A stretch of DNA of 44,173 bases from a virus. A model generated the notes under the pieces. It was not told the origin of the DNA. It did no database searches and saw only the letters and a program-made list of their open reading frames with translations. Location: the IMG/VR virus record IMGVR_UViG_3300042520_001145, positions 1-44,173 of that record; one strand, written 5' to 3'. Below are positions 18,407 through 23,953 of the stretch, in pieces. The position numbers and the translations under genes were made by a program. Every line of letters starts with the position of its first letter. The first letter of the stretch is position 1.

Positions 18407-18481
18407 TAGTACAACCTACCCGGAAAATCGACCGTCGATCTCCTGCGCCGGGTGAAGTTGCCGGAGTATACCCTTGATTCC

Positions 18482-18526
18482 GCAAAAAATTTCTATAGAA
18501 AAATTTTGCAGAAAAAATTTCTATAG
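18482..18526. promoter_or_regulatory. CTATAG-centred near-palindrome plus direct repeat, candidate operator
   Basis: AAAAAATTTCTATAG occurs at 18484-18498 and again at 18512-18526, 28 bases apart. The first copy is the left half of a 28-base near-palindrome (18482-18509), GCAAAA..TTTCTATAGAAA..TTTTGC, with 24 of 28 positions symmetric. The second copy continues into GGAGGGGG. This is the layout of a dimer-binding operator set, or of two promoter cores, in a divergent control region. Confidence 0.6.
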
Positions 18527-18615
18527 GAGGGGGTATGCGTTTTTCTATCTATTTTGCTCACTCATAGTCTCCCCCCTCGCCTCCAGCACCAACCCCTTTC
18601 CCGGAATTTAGCCAT

Positions 18616-18652
18616 TGGAACCTTGTTTTTAACCAGAATCGTGGAACCTTGT
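18616..18652 (+). repeat. 11-base direct repeat TGGAACCTTGT
   Basis: Two identical copies at 18616-18626 and 18642-18652, 26 bases apart start to start, lie about 100 bases before the first early gene. They could be binding sites for an early regulator. No third copy was noticed. Confidence 0.5.
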
Positions 18653-18674
18653 CGCCCAGTAACCCCCCAGCGTC

Positions 18675-18702
18675 AACGCTCGACACTTCGTGTCTCGCGG
18701 TC
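18675..18702 (+). promoter_or_regulatory. Covarying 28-nt hairpin element, copy A
   Basis: AACGCTC, then the stem GACAC / loop TTC / stem GTGTC, then TCGCGGTC. It ends 43 bases before the ATG at 18746. The flanks and loop are identical in copies B and C while the stems differ completely but still pair perfectly. See findings for interpretations. Confidence 0.75.
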
Positions 18703-18745
18703 AGTGACTATTGTGTATCTGTCAATTAACTAGGAGTAATTACTC

Positions 18746-18919
18746 ATGGACAACCAAGCCAATACAACCAACAACATCAACGACAACGAACAACCGGACC
18801 AGATGTATCTCGCTGCTGAGAAAGCAAAAGAAGCATCCAAGTCTGTCATCACCTACGCTAAAGAGAAGCCTGACATGGCAGCTCTATTCGTCCTAGGCGT
18901 ACTCAACCTCTTCAGCTAA
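18746..18919 (+). CDS. Small early protein with C-terminal hydrophobic segment
   Basis: 57 residues (MDNQANTTNNIND...AALFVLGVLNLFS). A good TAGGAG site precedes the ATG. The N-terminus is polar and Asn-rich, followed by a helix (YLAAEKAKEASKSVITYAKEKP) and a short hydrophobic C-terminal stretch. The layout recalls ElaB/YgaM (DUF883-like) membrane-anchored proteins, but that is only a resemblance. It is the first gene of the rightward region and is preceded by hairpin copy A. Confidence 0.7.
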   Translation: MDNQANTTNNINDNEQPDQMYLAAEKAKEASKSVITYAKEKPDMAALFVLGVLNLFS

Positions 18920-18972
18920 TCCAATCGGGAGGGACCTCCAACCTCCCATCACTAACCACAAGGAACTATCCA

Positions 18973-19134
18973 ATGACCCTCACCAGCGGCAAGACATCAC
19001 TGGCCTTCAGCATCCTCGCAAACATCACCTTCCTCGGCTCGTTCTTCACTGAGCCCCCGGTTAGCCACTCACTCATCATCGCTACCGGATTAGCCGTTAT
19101 CGGCACCCTCGTATCACTGCTCTCCAACGACTAA
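18973..19134 (+). CDS. Small two-span membrane protein
   Basis: 53 residues with two hydrophobic segments (about residues 9-23 and 31-48) separated by a short polar turn with FTEPPVSHS. The ATG has an AAGGA site. Size and topology would fit a small holin-like or superinfection-exclusion protein, but its place among the first early genes argues against lysis. A hairpin terminator follows at once. Confidence 0.65.
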   Translation: MTLTSGKTSLAFSILANITFLGSFFTEPPVSHSLIIATGLAVIGTLVSLLSND

Positions 19135-19144
19135 CAACTATCCA

Positions 19145-19172
19145 CTGACCACGGTCAACATACCGTGGTCAG
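19145..19172 (+). terminator. Hairpin terminator after first early genes
   Basis: CTGACCACGGT and its perfect complement ACCGTGGTCAG form an 11-bp stem with a CAACAT loop, starting 10 bases after a stop codon. The T-rich tail (TTGTTGTTTG) is weak but present. The same GACCAC/GTGGTC words recur downstream, so it could double as an operator. Confidence 0.6.
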
Positions 19173-19260
19173 TTGTTGTTTGCACGCAACACATGTCATG
19201 TGCCAGTGGACAACGGTCGTGTGCTCATGGCCAGTTGCCCGTGATCCGCTCACACAGGCA

Positions 19261-19397
19261 TGTGTGCAGTGTGTGCAGCGATTACGGTTTGTGTGCAGGC
19301 ATGTGTGCAGGCAAGTTTGTTGCAGACAAACGCATGCAAGTGCCTGATTTACAAACACTTTAACCCTGCGATAACGAAATGTGTGCAGTGTGTGCAG
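19261..19397 (+). repeat. Iteron-like array, six direct copies of TGTGTGCAG
   Basis: Exact copies at 19261, 19270, 19290, 19302, 19380 and 19389 (start positions). Two pairs are directly abutted (9-base spacing). A 9-mer repeated exactly six times on one strand in 137 bases cannot be chance. Together with the inverted array downstream and the DnaA box it resembles an iteron-type replication origin. Confidence 0.85.
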
Positions 19398-19437
19398 GGT
19401 TTTTACCATTTTTAAAACGGGGTGCAATTTGAAAAAT

Positions 19438-19449
19438 ACAACATGTTGT
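19438..19449. repeat. 12-base palindrome at centre of iteron arrays
   Basis: ACAACATGTTGT is a perfect dyad. It lies in an A/T-rich stretch (about 19398-19473) near the midpoint between the direct and inverted 9-mer arrays. This is the natural place for initial unwinding or for binding of a symmetric initiator complex. Confidence 0.55.
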
Positions 19450-19473
19450 TTTTCTTGCGAACTGAAAAAATGC

Positions 19474-19587
19474 CTGCACACAGTGAACACACATTGATTT
19501 ATAAGGAAAAATGCCTGCACACACACCCTCGTTTGCTGCACACATTGCCCTGTTTGCTGCACACATTTAGACCCTTAGCTGCACACA
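19474..19587 (-). repeat. Iteron-like array, five inverted copies (CTGCACACA)
   Basis: Exact copies of CTGCACACA, the reverse complement of the upstream iteron, start at 19474, 19515, 19536, 19557 and 19579. The last four are 21-22 bases apart, two helical turns, so bound proteins would sit on one face of the DNA. Copies two to four lie within partly conserved 21-base units. Confidence 0.85.
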
Positions 19588-19590
19588 GTC

Positions 19591-19599
19591 TGTGGATAA
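19591..19599 (-). promoter_or_regulatory. DnaA box (TTATCCACA on minus strand)
   Basis: TGTGGATAA on the plus strand is an exact match to the high-affinity E. coli DnaA box TTATCCACA. It lies three bases after the last iteron copy. It suggests host DnaA helps open or mark the origin. Confidence 0.7.
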
Positions 19600-19607
19600 C
19601 TCAAACT

Positions 19608-19654
19608 AGTGGTTAAAACTGACCACTAACCACTGTTCACTTATACAGGACAAC
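19608..19654 (+). promoter_or_regulatory. Early promoter with overlapping inverted repeat
   Basis: CTGACC (19619-19624) and TATACA (19642-19647) are 17 bases apart, a plausible sigma70 promoter with a start near 19654. An 8-bp inverted repeat AGTGGTTA (19608-19615) / TAACCACT (19627-19634) straddles the -35, so a repressor dimer there would block it. The predicted start falls at the first bases of hairpin copy B. Confidence 0.5.
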
Positions 19655-19679
19655 GCTCATCGGTTCCCGATTCGCGGTC
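19652..19679 (+). promoter_or_regulatory. Covarying 28-nt hairpin element, copy B
   Basis: AACGCTC, stem ATCGG / loop TTC / stem CCGAT, then TCGCGGTC. It ends 45 bases before the ATG at 19725. The hairpin is further bracketed by AGGACA and TGTCCT. It would lie at the very 5' end of the transcript from the promoter just upstream. Confidence 0.75.
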
Positions 19680-19724
19680 AGATGTCCTATTGATTCACTT
19701 ATGTAACAACCAGAGGTATCAACC

Positions 19725-20054
19725 ATGTCCGAGCCACAGCAAATTGATCTATTCGACCCAATGGTCATTTACTGCGACGACGCTCCAGTCGTTAACCTCG
19801 ATCAGTTCTTCATGTTAGTAACTAAGGATTTTGCTAACACGTTCCCCCACGGCACGCTTGCCGTCAGCCCACCTATCCCACTGCGTTCAGGCGCAGGCTG
19901 GTATGTCGGACGTGCCGGGTTCAACTTCGACGAAGTAACTAACCGTTGGTGGTACGAGCCGTACGACCGTATTTCGGACTACTACCAAACAGAATCTGAG
20001 GCTGCTGACGTAGCCTCTTGGCACCGTTGGGGAGCAGGACACCCATCCATATGA
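19725..20054 (+). CDS. Hypothetical early protein, 109 residues
   Basis: An acidic, aromatic-rich protein (MSEPQQIDLFDPMVIYCDD at the start, GWYVGRAGFNFDEVTNRWWYEP in the middle). Not recognised. It is the first gene after the origin region, follows hairpin copy B, and shares ATGA with the next gene. Small early proteins in this position often modify host functions. Confidence 0.65.
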   Translation: MSEPQQIDLFDPMVIYCDDAPVVNLDQFFMLVTKDFANTFPHGTLAVSPPIPLRSGAGWYVGRAGFNFDEVTNRWWYEPYDRISDYYQTESEAADVASWHRWGAGHPSI

Positions 20055-20263
20055 ACGACACACAGTGCTACGTACTGGCGGTTGACTCACTGCAACGGGC
20101 CTTGAGCTCGTTGCAGTCCTCCCCAGACCAAGACTCCAAGGCCATGTATGAAACCCTTCGCCTCACCAACGAAGCAGCCCATGCCATCTACTCCATGGCG
20201 CACATGCGCATGATGGCGGAGGAAAAGCTGCGCGAACTTGAGACTCCAACCGAGGAGTTCTGA
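20051..20263 (+). CDS. Hypothetical helical early protein, 70 residues
   Basis: The start is the ATG at 20051, overlapping the stop of the preceding gene (ATGA). The product is helical (MNDTQCYVLAVDSLQRALSS, then AHAIYSMAHMRMMAEEKLREL). An upstream reading frame from 20018 would overlap the neighbour and is unlikely. Its stop codon shares a base with hairpin copy C. No family recognised. Confidence 0.65.
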   Translation: MNDTQCYVLAVDSLQRALSSLQSSPDQDSKAMYETLRLTNEAAHAIYSMAHMRMMAEEKLRELETPTEEF

Positions 20264-20290
20264 ACGCTCGCGCGTTCCGCGCTCGCGGTC
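20263..20290 (+). promoter_or_regulatory. Covarying 28-nt hairpin element, copy C
   Basis: AACGCTC, stem GCGCG / loop TTC / stem CGCGC, then TCGCGGTC. The first base is the last base of the preceding stop codon. It ends 34 bases before the ATG at 20325. The stem differs from copies A and B at most positions but pairs perfectly. Confidence 0.75.
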
Positions 20291-20324
20291 GGTGCAACCA
20301 GTGATCCAACTAACAGGTACCAGT

Positions 20325-20492
20325 ATGAAACAGTTGCAATTACCACTAACAACTAACCACGCACAACGGATCACTCACAAACTACAACAAGCAATCCAAT
20401 ATGCTAAGGAGCACCCAGATGAAGTAATGCTCGCACTAATGACTATCCTGTTATTAGACATTGAAGATGACTTAGACGATGTCTCCAAGTAA
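20325..20492 (+). CDS. Small early protein with hydrophobic helix
   Basis: 55 residues from the ATG at 20325 (MKQLQLPLTTNHAQRITHKL). A hydrophobic helix with VMLALMTILLL is followed by an acidic tail DIEDDLDDVSK. It is the gene served by hairpin copy C. Possibly membrane-associated; not recognised. A weak ACAGG ribosome-binding site lies about eight bases upstream. Confidence 0.6.
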   Translation: MKQLQLPLTTNHAQRITHKLQQAIQYAKEHPDEVMLALMTILLLDIEDDLDDVSK

Positions 20493-20509
20493 CCAAAGGA
20501 TACTTAACC

Positions 20510-20713
20510 ATGGCTTCAAATCCGTATACGGTTCTAAATCTAAACACTGTCCACTGGGATTGGCTCGTTGATCACGAGAACCAGTTGGCTAACCACGAAT
20601 CATCAGACGTTGATATCGATACAGCGTTTGACGATGCAGACAATGCCAGCCAGTTGGCAAAGCTGCTTTCCGACTACAACTTAACAACCATAGGTAACTA
20701 CAATGACCGTTAA
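20510..20713 (+). CDS. Hypothetical acidic protein, 67 residues
   Basis: An AAAGGA site precedes the ATG at 20510. The product is acidic (DHENQLANHESSDVDIDTAFDD). It overlaps the next gene by 11 bases. No recognisable domain. Confidence 0.6.
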   Translation: MASNPYTVLNLNTVHWDWLVDHENQLANHESSDVDIDTAFDDADNASQLAKLLSDYNLTTIGNYNDR

Positions 20714-21347
20714 AGATCAGACTTTCATCCCCAACGTCATCGGCTACATGTCCGAGAAAAACACCACTATTGGCTCCATAGCCAAGTACGTGGAGTCTCA
20801 ACAAGCGGACGATCCGCTCGAGCGTATTGCTCTTGCATTCTTCCGTTTGCAGCGCGCTCGTCAGGCTGCAGTGACCGCCGAGCTTGAGCAGGGAGTCCCG
20901 GTTGAGGGACCGCCGTTCAAGCCGGAGCGTTTGCTCAGCTTCATTCAGTCCATCATGAACGGTGTCTGCTGGGCCGCTCGCCGCTTGTATGTGGCGAACG
21001 ACAAGCAGGAATTCGGCAACGGCATCGACTTCTCACAAGACGTCGGTGACTATGTCGGAGTCTACGCTACGAACGAGCGTATCCCCGAGCTGGTGGATAG
21101 CGACTTCATGGCGCTCACCCGCCTGCACACTTTGCTCGCCGCCAAGATGGCGTACCTCACCGACATCGCTCCGCTCTACCACTTCGAGCAGCGCGCCAAG
21201 GACGAGGACGGCAACTGGTACGTCGAGACGGTGTGTAACTCGTTCTCGCAGGCCATGCCGGTTATGGACGACATTGTCGCCCGTCTCCAGCAGGAATCCG
21301 AGGCTAACGAAGTTGCTGATTTTATGAAGCAGCTGCGCGCCGCGTAA
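20703..21347 (+). CDS. Hypothetical early protein, 214 residues
   Basis: A mostly helical soluble protein. Codon use is more G+C-rich than its small neighbours, which suggests stronger expression. Visible features are FFRLQRARQAAVTAELEQG, a MNGVCWAARRLYV helix and a C-terminal DFMKQLRAA. It overlaps the preceding gene and is followed by a structured intergenic element. I do not recognise the family. Confidence 0.7.
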   Translation: MTVKDQTFIPNVIGYMSEKNTTIGSIAKYVESQQADDPLERIALAFFRLQRARQAAVTAELEQGVPVEGPPFKPERLLSFIQSIMNGVCWAARRLYVANDKQEFGNGIDFSQDVGDYVGVYATNERIPELVDSDFMALTRLHTLLAAKMAYLTDIAPLYHFEQRAKDEDGNWYVETVCNSFSQAMPVMDDIVARLQQESEANEVADFMKQLRAA

Positions 21348-21358
21348 CCAAACCCTAG

Positions 21359-21440
21359 AGAAGGTTGGTCGTCACCCTTGACCAAAACGACCACGGTCCC
21401 TCCCCGTCGCTGATACCTCGGCGGGGAGGGATCAACTTCT
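21359..21440 (+). ncRNA. Three-helix structured leader before small gene
   Basis: Three helices can form together. P1 pairs AGAAG(g)TT (21359-21366) with AACTTCT (21434-21440). P2 pairs GGTCGT (21367-21372) with ACGACC (21387-21392). P3 pairs CCCTCCCCG (21398-21406) with CGGGGAGGG (21422-21430). The element ends just before the ribosome-binding site of the gene at 21464, so it may control it. There is no U tract, so it is not a simple terminator. Confidence 0.5.
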
Positions 21441-21463
21441 GGCCGCCAGGGAGACAGTGTGCC

Positions 21464-21649
21464 ATGACTAATGGCCTAAAAAACCTACTGACACAGTTAT
21501 CGACTGAACAAAAGTTAGCTTTAGAGATACACGAAATCATGCACGCTGTGCTTACCCATTCTAACACCAAGTTAAAGAATCAGAAGTTTTACAACTACTC
21601 AGTACAAGAGCTTTACGACTTTTTGCAACGTGCCGATACCAACGGCTAG
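21464..21649 (+). CDS. Hypothetical helical protein, 61 residues
   Basis: Starts at the ATG at 21464 with a GGGAG site upstream; the longer in-frame reading would consume the structured leader. The product MTNGLKNLLTQLSTEQKLALE... is helical with a C-terminal VQELYDFLQRADTNG. Not recognised. It is flanked by structured RNA candidates on both sides. Confidence 0.6.
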   Translation: MTNGLKNLLTQLSTEQKLALEIHEIMHAVLTHSNTKLKNQKFYNYSVQELYDFLQRADTNG

Positions 21650-21963
21650 TGTGACGCGCACGATGAGAAACGGGATGGTTTCCCGTAGCGTTCTCCCCGG
21701 TGAATTCCGGCGTTAGCAGCACGACAGTCCCCTGTGGTCGGGATGCGGATACCACATTGCGTTAAGTGTTTGTGGTGCGATGACAAAGACCGCCGCATAG
21801 GGGAAGCACTTCATATATAATTACCGAACCGGAAGTTTAGGGCCTGGCCAGCAGTAATGTATGGCCTCCACCGGATGCTTGGAGAAGGCTAACCCTCTAT
21901 CCAGCCCTGACTTCCACCTACCACCACAGCCCGTTTGGCCACCAGGTCAAGCGGGCTTTTTTA
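21650..21963 (+). ncRNA. Candidate structured non-coding RNA with terminator
   Basis: Over 300 bases without a gene between two small genes, ending in a strong terminator. Nested helices are evident. CCCCT (21729-21733) and AGGGG (21799-21803) close ATGCGG (21743-21748) / CCGCAT (21793-21798), which encloses ACCACA (21751-21756) / TGTGGT (21771-21776). A second TGTGGT (21733-21738) competes for ACCACA. The inner loop AAGTG (21764-21768) matches CACTT (21807-21811), allowing a pseudoknot. Not a tRNA as far as I can see. It could be a stable phage RNA or a leader that controls the next operon. Confidence 0.5.
21928..21963 (+). terminator. Rho-independent terminator
   Basis: A 10-bp stem AGCCCGTTTG (21928-21937) / CAAGCGGGCT (21948-21957), with one G-U pair, is followed by a run of T to 21963. 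A classic intrinsic terminator 28 bases before the next start codon. Confidence 0.85.
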
Positions 21964-21990
21964 TTCCCAACACAAAAGGACAACCAGACA

Positions 21991-22248
21991 ATGGCATCTC
22001 TCAACACAAAACAAATCATGAAGACTGCACTCGATGACCTCGTTGCGCAAGGCATCGACAGCGACAACTTGTTTGACTTCATCAGCACCGTAGCCGGAAC
22101 ACTCGGCTTTGTATTCGGTGCACTCCACGTATCTACCGAAAAGAAGATCCCGCTAGAAGAAATCGACCTACAGATCGACAGCATGTCTGAGTTCATTAAG
22201 TCATGTGCCCGACGCACGACTGAACTCACCCCGCCCAAAGCTAACTAA
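21991..22248 (+). CDS. Hypothetical protein, 85 residues
   Basis: MASLNTKQIMKTALDDLVAQG at the start, then a Gly/Phe-rich hydrophobic patch (VAGTLGFVFGALHV) and an amphipathic C-terminal helix. It follows the terminator at 21928, so it needs its own promoter or read-through. An AAAGGA site lies about 12 bases upstream. Not recognised. Confidence 0.65.
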   Translation: MASLNTKQIMKTALDDLVAQGIDSDNLFDFISTVAGTLGFVFGALHVSTEKKIPLEEIDLQIDSMSEFIKSCARRTTELTPPKAN

Positions 22249-22250
22249 TC

Positions 22251-22511
22251 ATGGATACCTGCAGCACCTGCAAATACTGGCGTCGGTGGAAACATAAAGT
22301 CACCGACCAAGCCACGTTCACATCTCGCATGGGCAACTGCAACATGGTGATGATGTGGTGGGACGCTAGTGAATGGCTCGAAGAAGAGCCGTTCACTCGA
22401 GAAATCAACCCGAAGTTTGCGCACAAACGAGCGTTCGTCCAGGACGCAAGCGACTACAGCGCATGTCTTTACACCCGTGAAGACTTTGGATGTATAGATC
22501 ACAAAAGGTAA
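22251..22511 (+). CDS. Cys-rich small protein, likely zinc-binding
   Basis: 86 residues. Cysteines occur as CSTC near the N-terminus (residues 4 and 7), GNC near residue 30, and two more at ACLY and GCID. The start MDTCSTCKYWRRW followed by a Trp/Met-rich loop resembles small phage zinc-knuckle proteins. Two bases separate it from the upstream gene. Function unknown. Confidence 0.65.
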   Translation: MDTCSTCKYWRRWKHKVTDQATFTSRMGNCNMVMMWWDASEWLEEEPFTREINPKFAHKRAFVQDASDYSACLYTREDFGCIDHKR

Positions 22512-22517
22512 AACCAT

Positions 22518-22745
22518 ATGCATTGGAACCACAGAATAGTAGTACAACACAACGAATACCTCGGAGGAGTAGAAACAACCTACCACTTTAAAGAGGTGTT
22601 CTACGAAGACGACGGTACTCCCACAAGCTACAGCGACCCGTTTATGTGCGGTGACAACCTGGAAGAACTCCAGTCTTTAGTTAACCGACTACAAACAGCA
22701 CTAAGCCACCCAGTATTAGACGACTCTATTTTCAAAGAGGACTAA
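22518..22745 (+). CDS. Small phage protein (MHWNHRIV family)
   Basis: 75 residues: an N-terminal beta hairpin (HRIVVQHNEYLGGVETTYHF), then KEVFYEDDGTP, and a helix ending in HPVLDD. This layout is common among uncharacterised phage early proteins. The next gene has the same plan (RFIV..., YDEQGK, helix, P-x-L), so the two are probably distant paralogues. Confidence 0.65.
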   Translation: MHWNHRIVVQHNEYLGGVETTYHFKEVFYEDDGTPTSYSDPFMCGDNLEELQSLVNRLQTALSHPVLDDSIFKED

Positions 22746-22749
22746 CCAT

Positions 22750-23007
22750 ATGAAACAAGAATACCGATTCATCGTATTTGAGTCCCAGTCCCCACTATAT
22801 GAAGAAGACCCCTTCATAGCATTGTGCGTAGTCACTTACGACGAACAGGGCAAACTGTTCAAGTTCAACTACCCAATGCACACGTTCGACAACATCGAAC
22901 AAGTAAACACATTTGTACTAGATATCATGCGTGCCGCCCAGCTTCCCATGCTGCATGTTAGTGACTTTCCAGTGTCAGCGTTCGACGACGAAGACATTGA
23001 GTTCTAA
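22750..23007 (+). CDS. Small phage protein, likely paralogue of preceding gene
   Basis: 85 residues with the same order of elements as the 22518 gene: an N-terminal strand with YRFIVFE, VVTYDEQGKLF, then a helix (DNIEQVNTFVLDIMRAA) and a final LPMLHVSDF. Four bases separate the genes. The tail is acidic. Function unknown. Confidence 0.6.
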   Translation: MKQEYRFIVFESQSPLYEEDPFIALCVVTYDEQGKLFKFNYPMHTFDNIEQVNTFVLDIMRAAQLPMLHVSDFPVSAFDDEDIEF

Positions 23008-23009
23008 CT

Positions 23010-23126
23010 ATGCTGAAAGCACTCCGCGCTTTTATTAAAAGGATCAACTCTATTAAAGACTATGACTGGCGTCATGTGCCGCCGCCCAACTGGGCATGCA
23101 AACGCAGCGGCCGTGACTACTGGTAA
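23010..23126 (+). CDS. Tiny basic protein, 38 residues
   Basis: MLKALRAFIKRINSIKDYDW, then a PPP turn and a short CKRSGRDYW end. It starts two bases after the previous stop and ends five bases before the next start, so it fits the operon. There is no strong ribosome-binding site of its own; coupling is likely. The amphipathic basic N-terminus could bind membrane or nucleic acid. Confidence 0.5.
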   Translation: MLKALRAFIKRINSIKDYDWRHVPPPNWACKRSGRDYW

Positions 23127-23131
23127 CTATC

Positions 23132-23479
23132 ATGAAAAAACCAAACGTAATACCACCAGGAAAAATACTAATCGACTACGACATGTACAACAGTGTGCTA
23201 CTCCTAGCAGAGTTCAACGGAGTGGAATACGTAAACTACGAAGTCATACAAGACTTTCCACTTTTACCTGCAAACAAACCACGAGTTACTAACAAACTAC
23301 GTAACTTTTTCCACAGTGACACTATTCTTTTCTCTAGAAAAAACTCCAACGTAGTGCATCAAGCACATGAGTACGTAAAAGCTAATAAACACAGATTCCC
23401 CGAATACACATCCGAAGAACACAAACAACACTGGGTAGGACTATGGCAAGTAAATATGCATGCCAATCGTGTGGCATAA
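23132..23479 (+). CDS. Hypothetical protein, 115 residues
   Basis: MKKPNVIPPGKILIDYDMYN at the start, then a beta-rich half and a basic helical C-terminus. Codons are A/T-rich compared with the replication genes. It overlaps the next gene by 37 bases. Not recognised. Confidence 0.6.
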   Translation: MKKPNVIPPGKILIDYDMYNSVLLLAEFNGVEYVNYEVIQDFPLLPANKPRVTNKLRNFFHSDTILFSRKNSNVVHQAHEYVKANKHRFPEYTSEEHKQHWVGLWQVNMHANRVA

Positions 23480-23628
23480 CTTTCGAAGAAGACGAAATAG
23501 TCCCTGTTCACGAAGGCAACAACGTGCACTACGTAGGCGACGGCAGATATCTTGAAGACGTCGAATACGACGGTTGCCCATACTGCCTAAGCATTAGCAT
23601 TGATCCAATAGAAACTGACGACGAATAA
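23443..23628 (+). CDS. Small zinc-ribbon protein
   Basis: 61 residues with CQSC (residues 7-10) and CPYC (residues 45-48): two CxxC knuckles separated by an acidic beta segment. This is a classic small zinc ribbon. It overlaps the preceding gene by 37 bases. Such proteins may bind nucleic acid or host proteins; the target is unknown. Confidence 0.7.
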   Translation: MASKYACQSCGITFEEDEIVPVHEGNNVHYVGDGRYLEDVEYDGCPYCLSISIDPIETDDE

Positions 23629-23641
23629 CGGAGCACTAACA

Positions 23642-23947
23642 ATGTTCTTTCTATCCGGCTTACTTGCAGCTCTAGCAATGATCTTTTTGCTACTTAAACT
23701 TAACCTACGACGTATCGCAAAGTACGACATCTTCCTGGACGTAGTACTTACGTTCTTCTTTATCTGGATCTTTGCCGGTACTTTCGCCGGTATGATGGCT
23801 GGCCTTTGGGCCGGTGCACTCATATCCATATTCTTGTGGTGGGCTAAACGTAGCCTGCCGCAAGAAGAACTCAAGTGGATCAAGACCAAGCGTTTTCCGT
23901 ATCGGAAGCTAGCTTGGGTAACGATCATTAAAACCAAAAACCGTTAA
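23642..23947 (+). CDS. Phage membrane protein, 101 residues
   Basis: Hydrophobic segments around residues 2-20, 31-47 and 48-66 are followed by a basic soluble tail (KTKRFPYRKLAWVTIIKTKNR). The start MFFLSGLLAALAMIFLLLKLN followed by a YD motif resembles a membrane protein family met in aquatic phages. It could be a holin-like or envelope-modifying early protein. It precedes the structured leader of the MoxR/VWA cassette. Confidence 0.7.
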   Translation: MFFLSGLLAALAMIFLLLKLNLRRIAKYDIFLDVVLTFFFIWIFAGTFAGMMAGLWAGALISIFLWWAKRSLPQEELKWIKTKRFPYRKLAWVTIIKTKNR

Positions 23948-23953
23948 CTAACA

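Larger units (their letters stand above)
18407..18745. other. Divergent control region between late and early operons
   Basis: No plausible gene. This 339-base stretch separates the leftward packaging genes from the rightward early genes. It holds an A/T-rich near-palindrome with a repeated 15-mer (18482-18526), a direct repeat of 11 bases (18616-18626 and 18642-18652), and the first covarying hairpin (18675-18702). It must hold promoters for both directions, but I could not pick convincing -35/-10 pairs. Confidence 0.7.
19135..19724. other. Long non-coding region: origin candidate and early promoter
   Basis: 590 bases without a credible gene. The only long frame, on the minus strand, is Cys/His-rich and arises from the repeated 9-mers. 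Contents in order: a hairpin terminator, six direct copies of TGTGTGCAG, an A/T-rich core with a 12-base palindrome, five inverted copies of the same 9-mer, a perfect DnaA box, an inverted repeat over a promoter, and hairpin copy B just before the next gene. Confidence 0.75.

Noticed and set aside
18508-18533. A T7-type RNA polymerase promoter (TTTCTATAGGAGG)
   Set aside because: The match is limited to the CTATAGG end, no single-subunit polymerase gene is visible, and no further copies were found before other operons. Kept only as an operator candidate.
19155-19562. A 135-residue Cys/His-rich minus-strand reading frame
   Set aside because: It is produced by the repeated TGTGTGCAG words, which encode Cys/His/Thr runs. 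It has no ribosome-binding site and lies in the origin-like region.
19261-19587. A CRISPR array
   Set aside because: The repeats are only nine bases, irregularly spaced and in both orientations, with no spacer pattern or cas genes; they fit iterons.
21650-21930. A tRNA or tmRNA in the long gap
   Set aside because: No acceptor stem with a proper T-arm (GGTTCRA) and no CCA-type end could be fitted; the helices differ from a cloverleaf.
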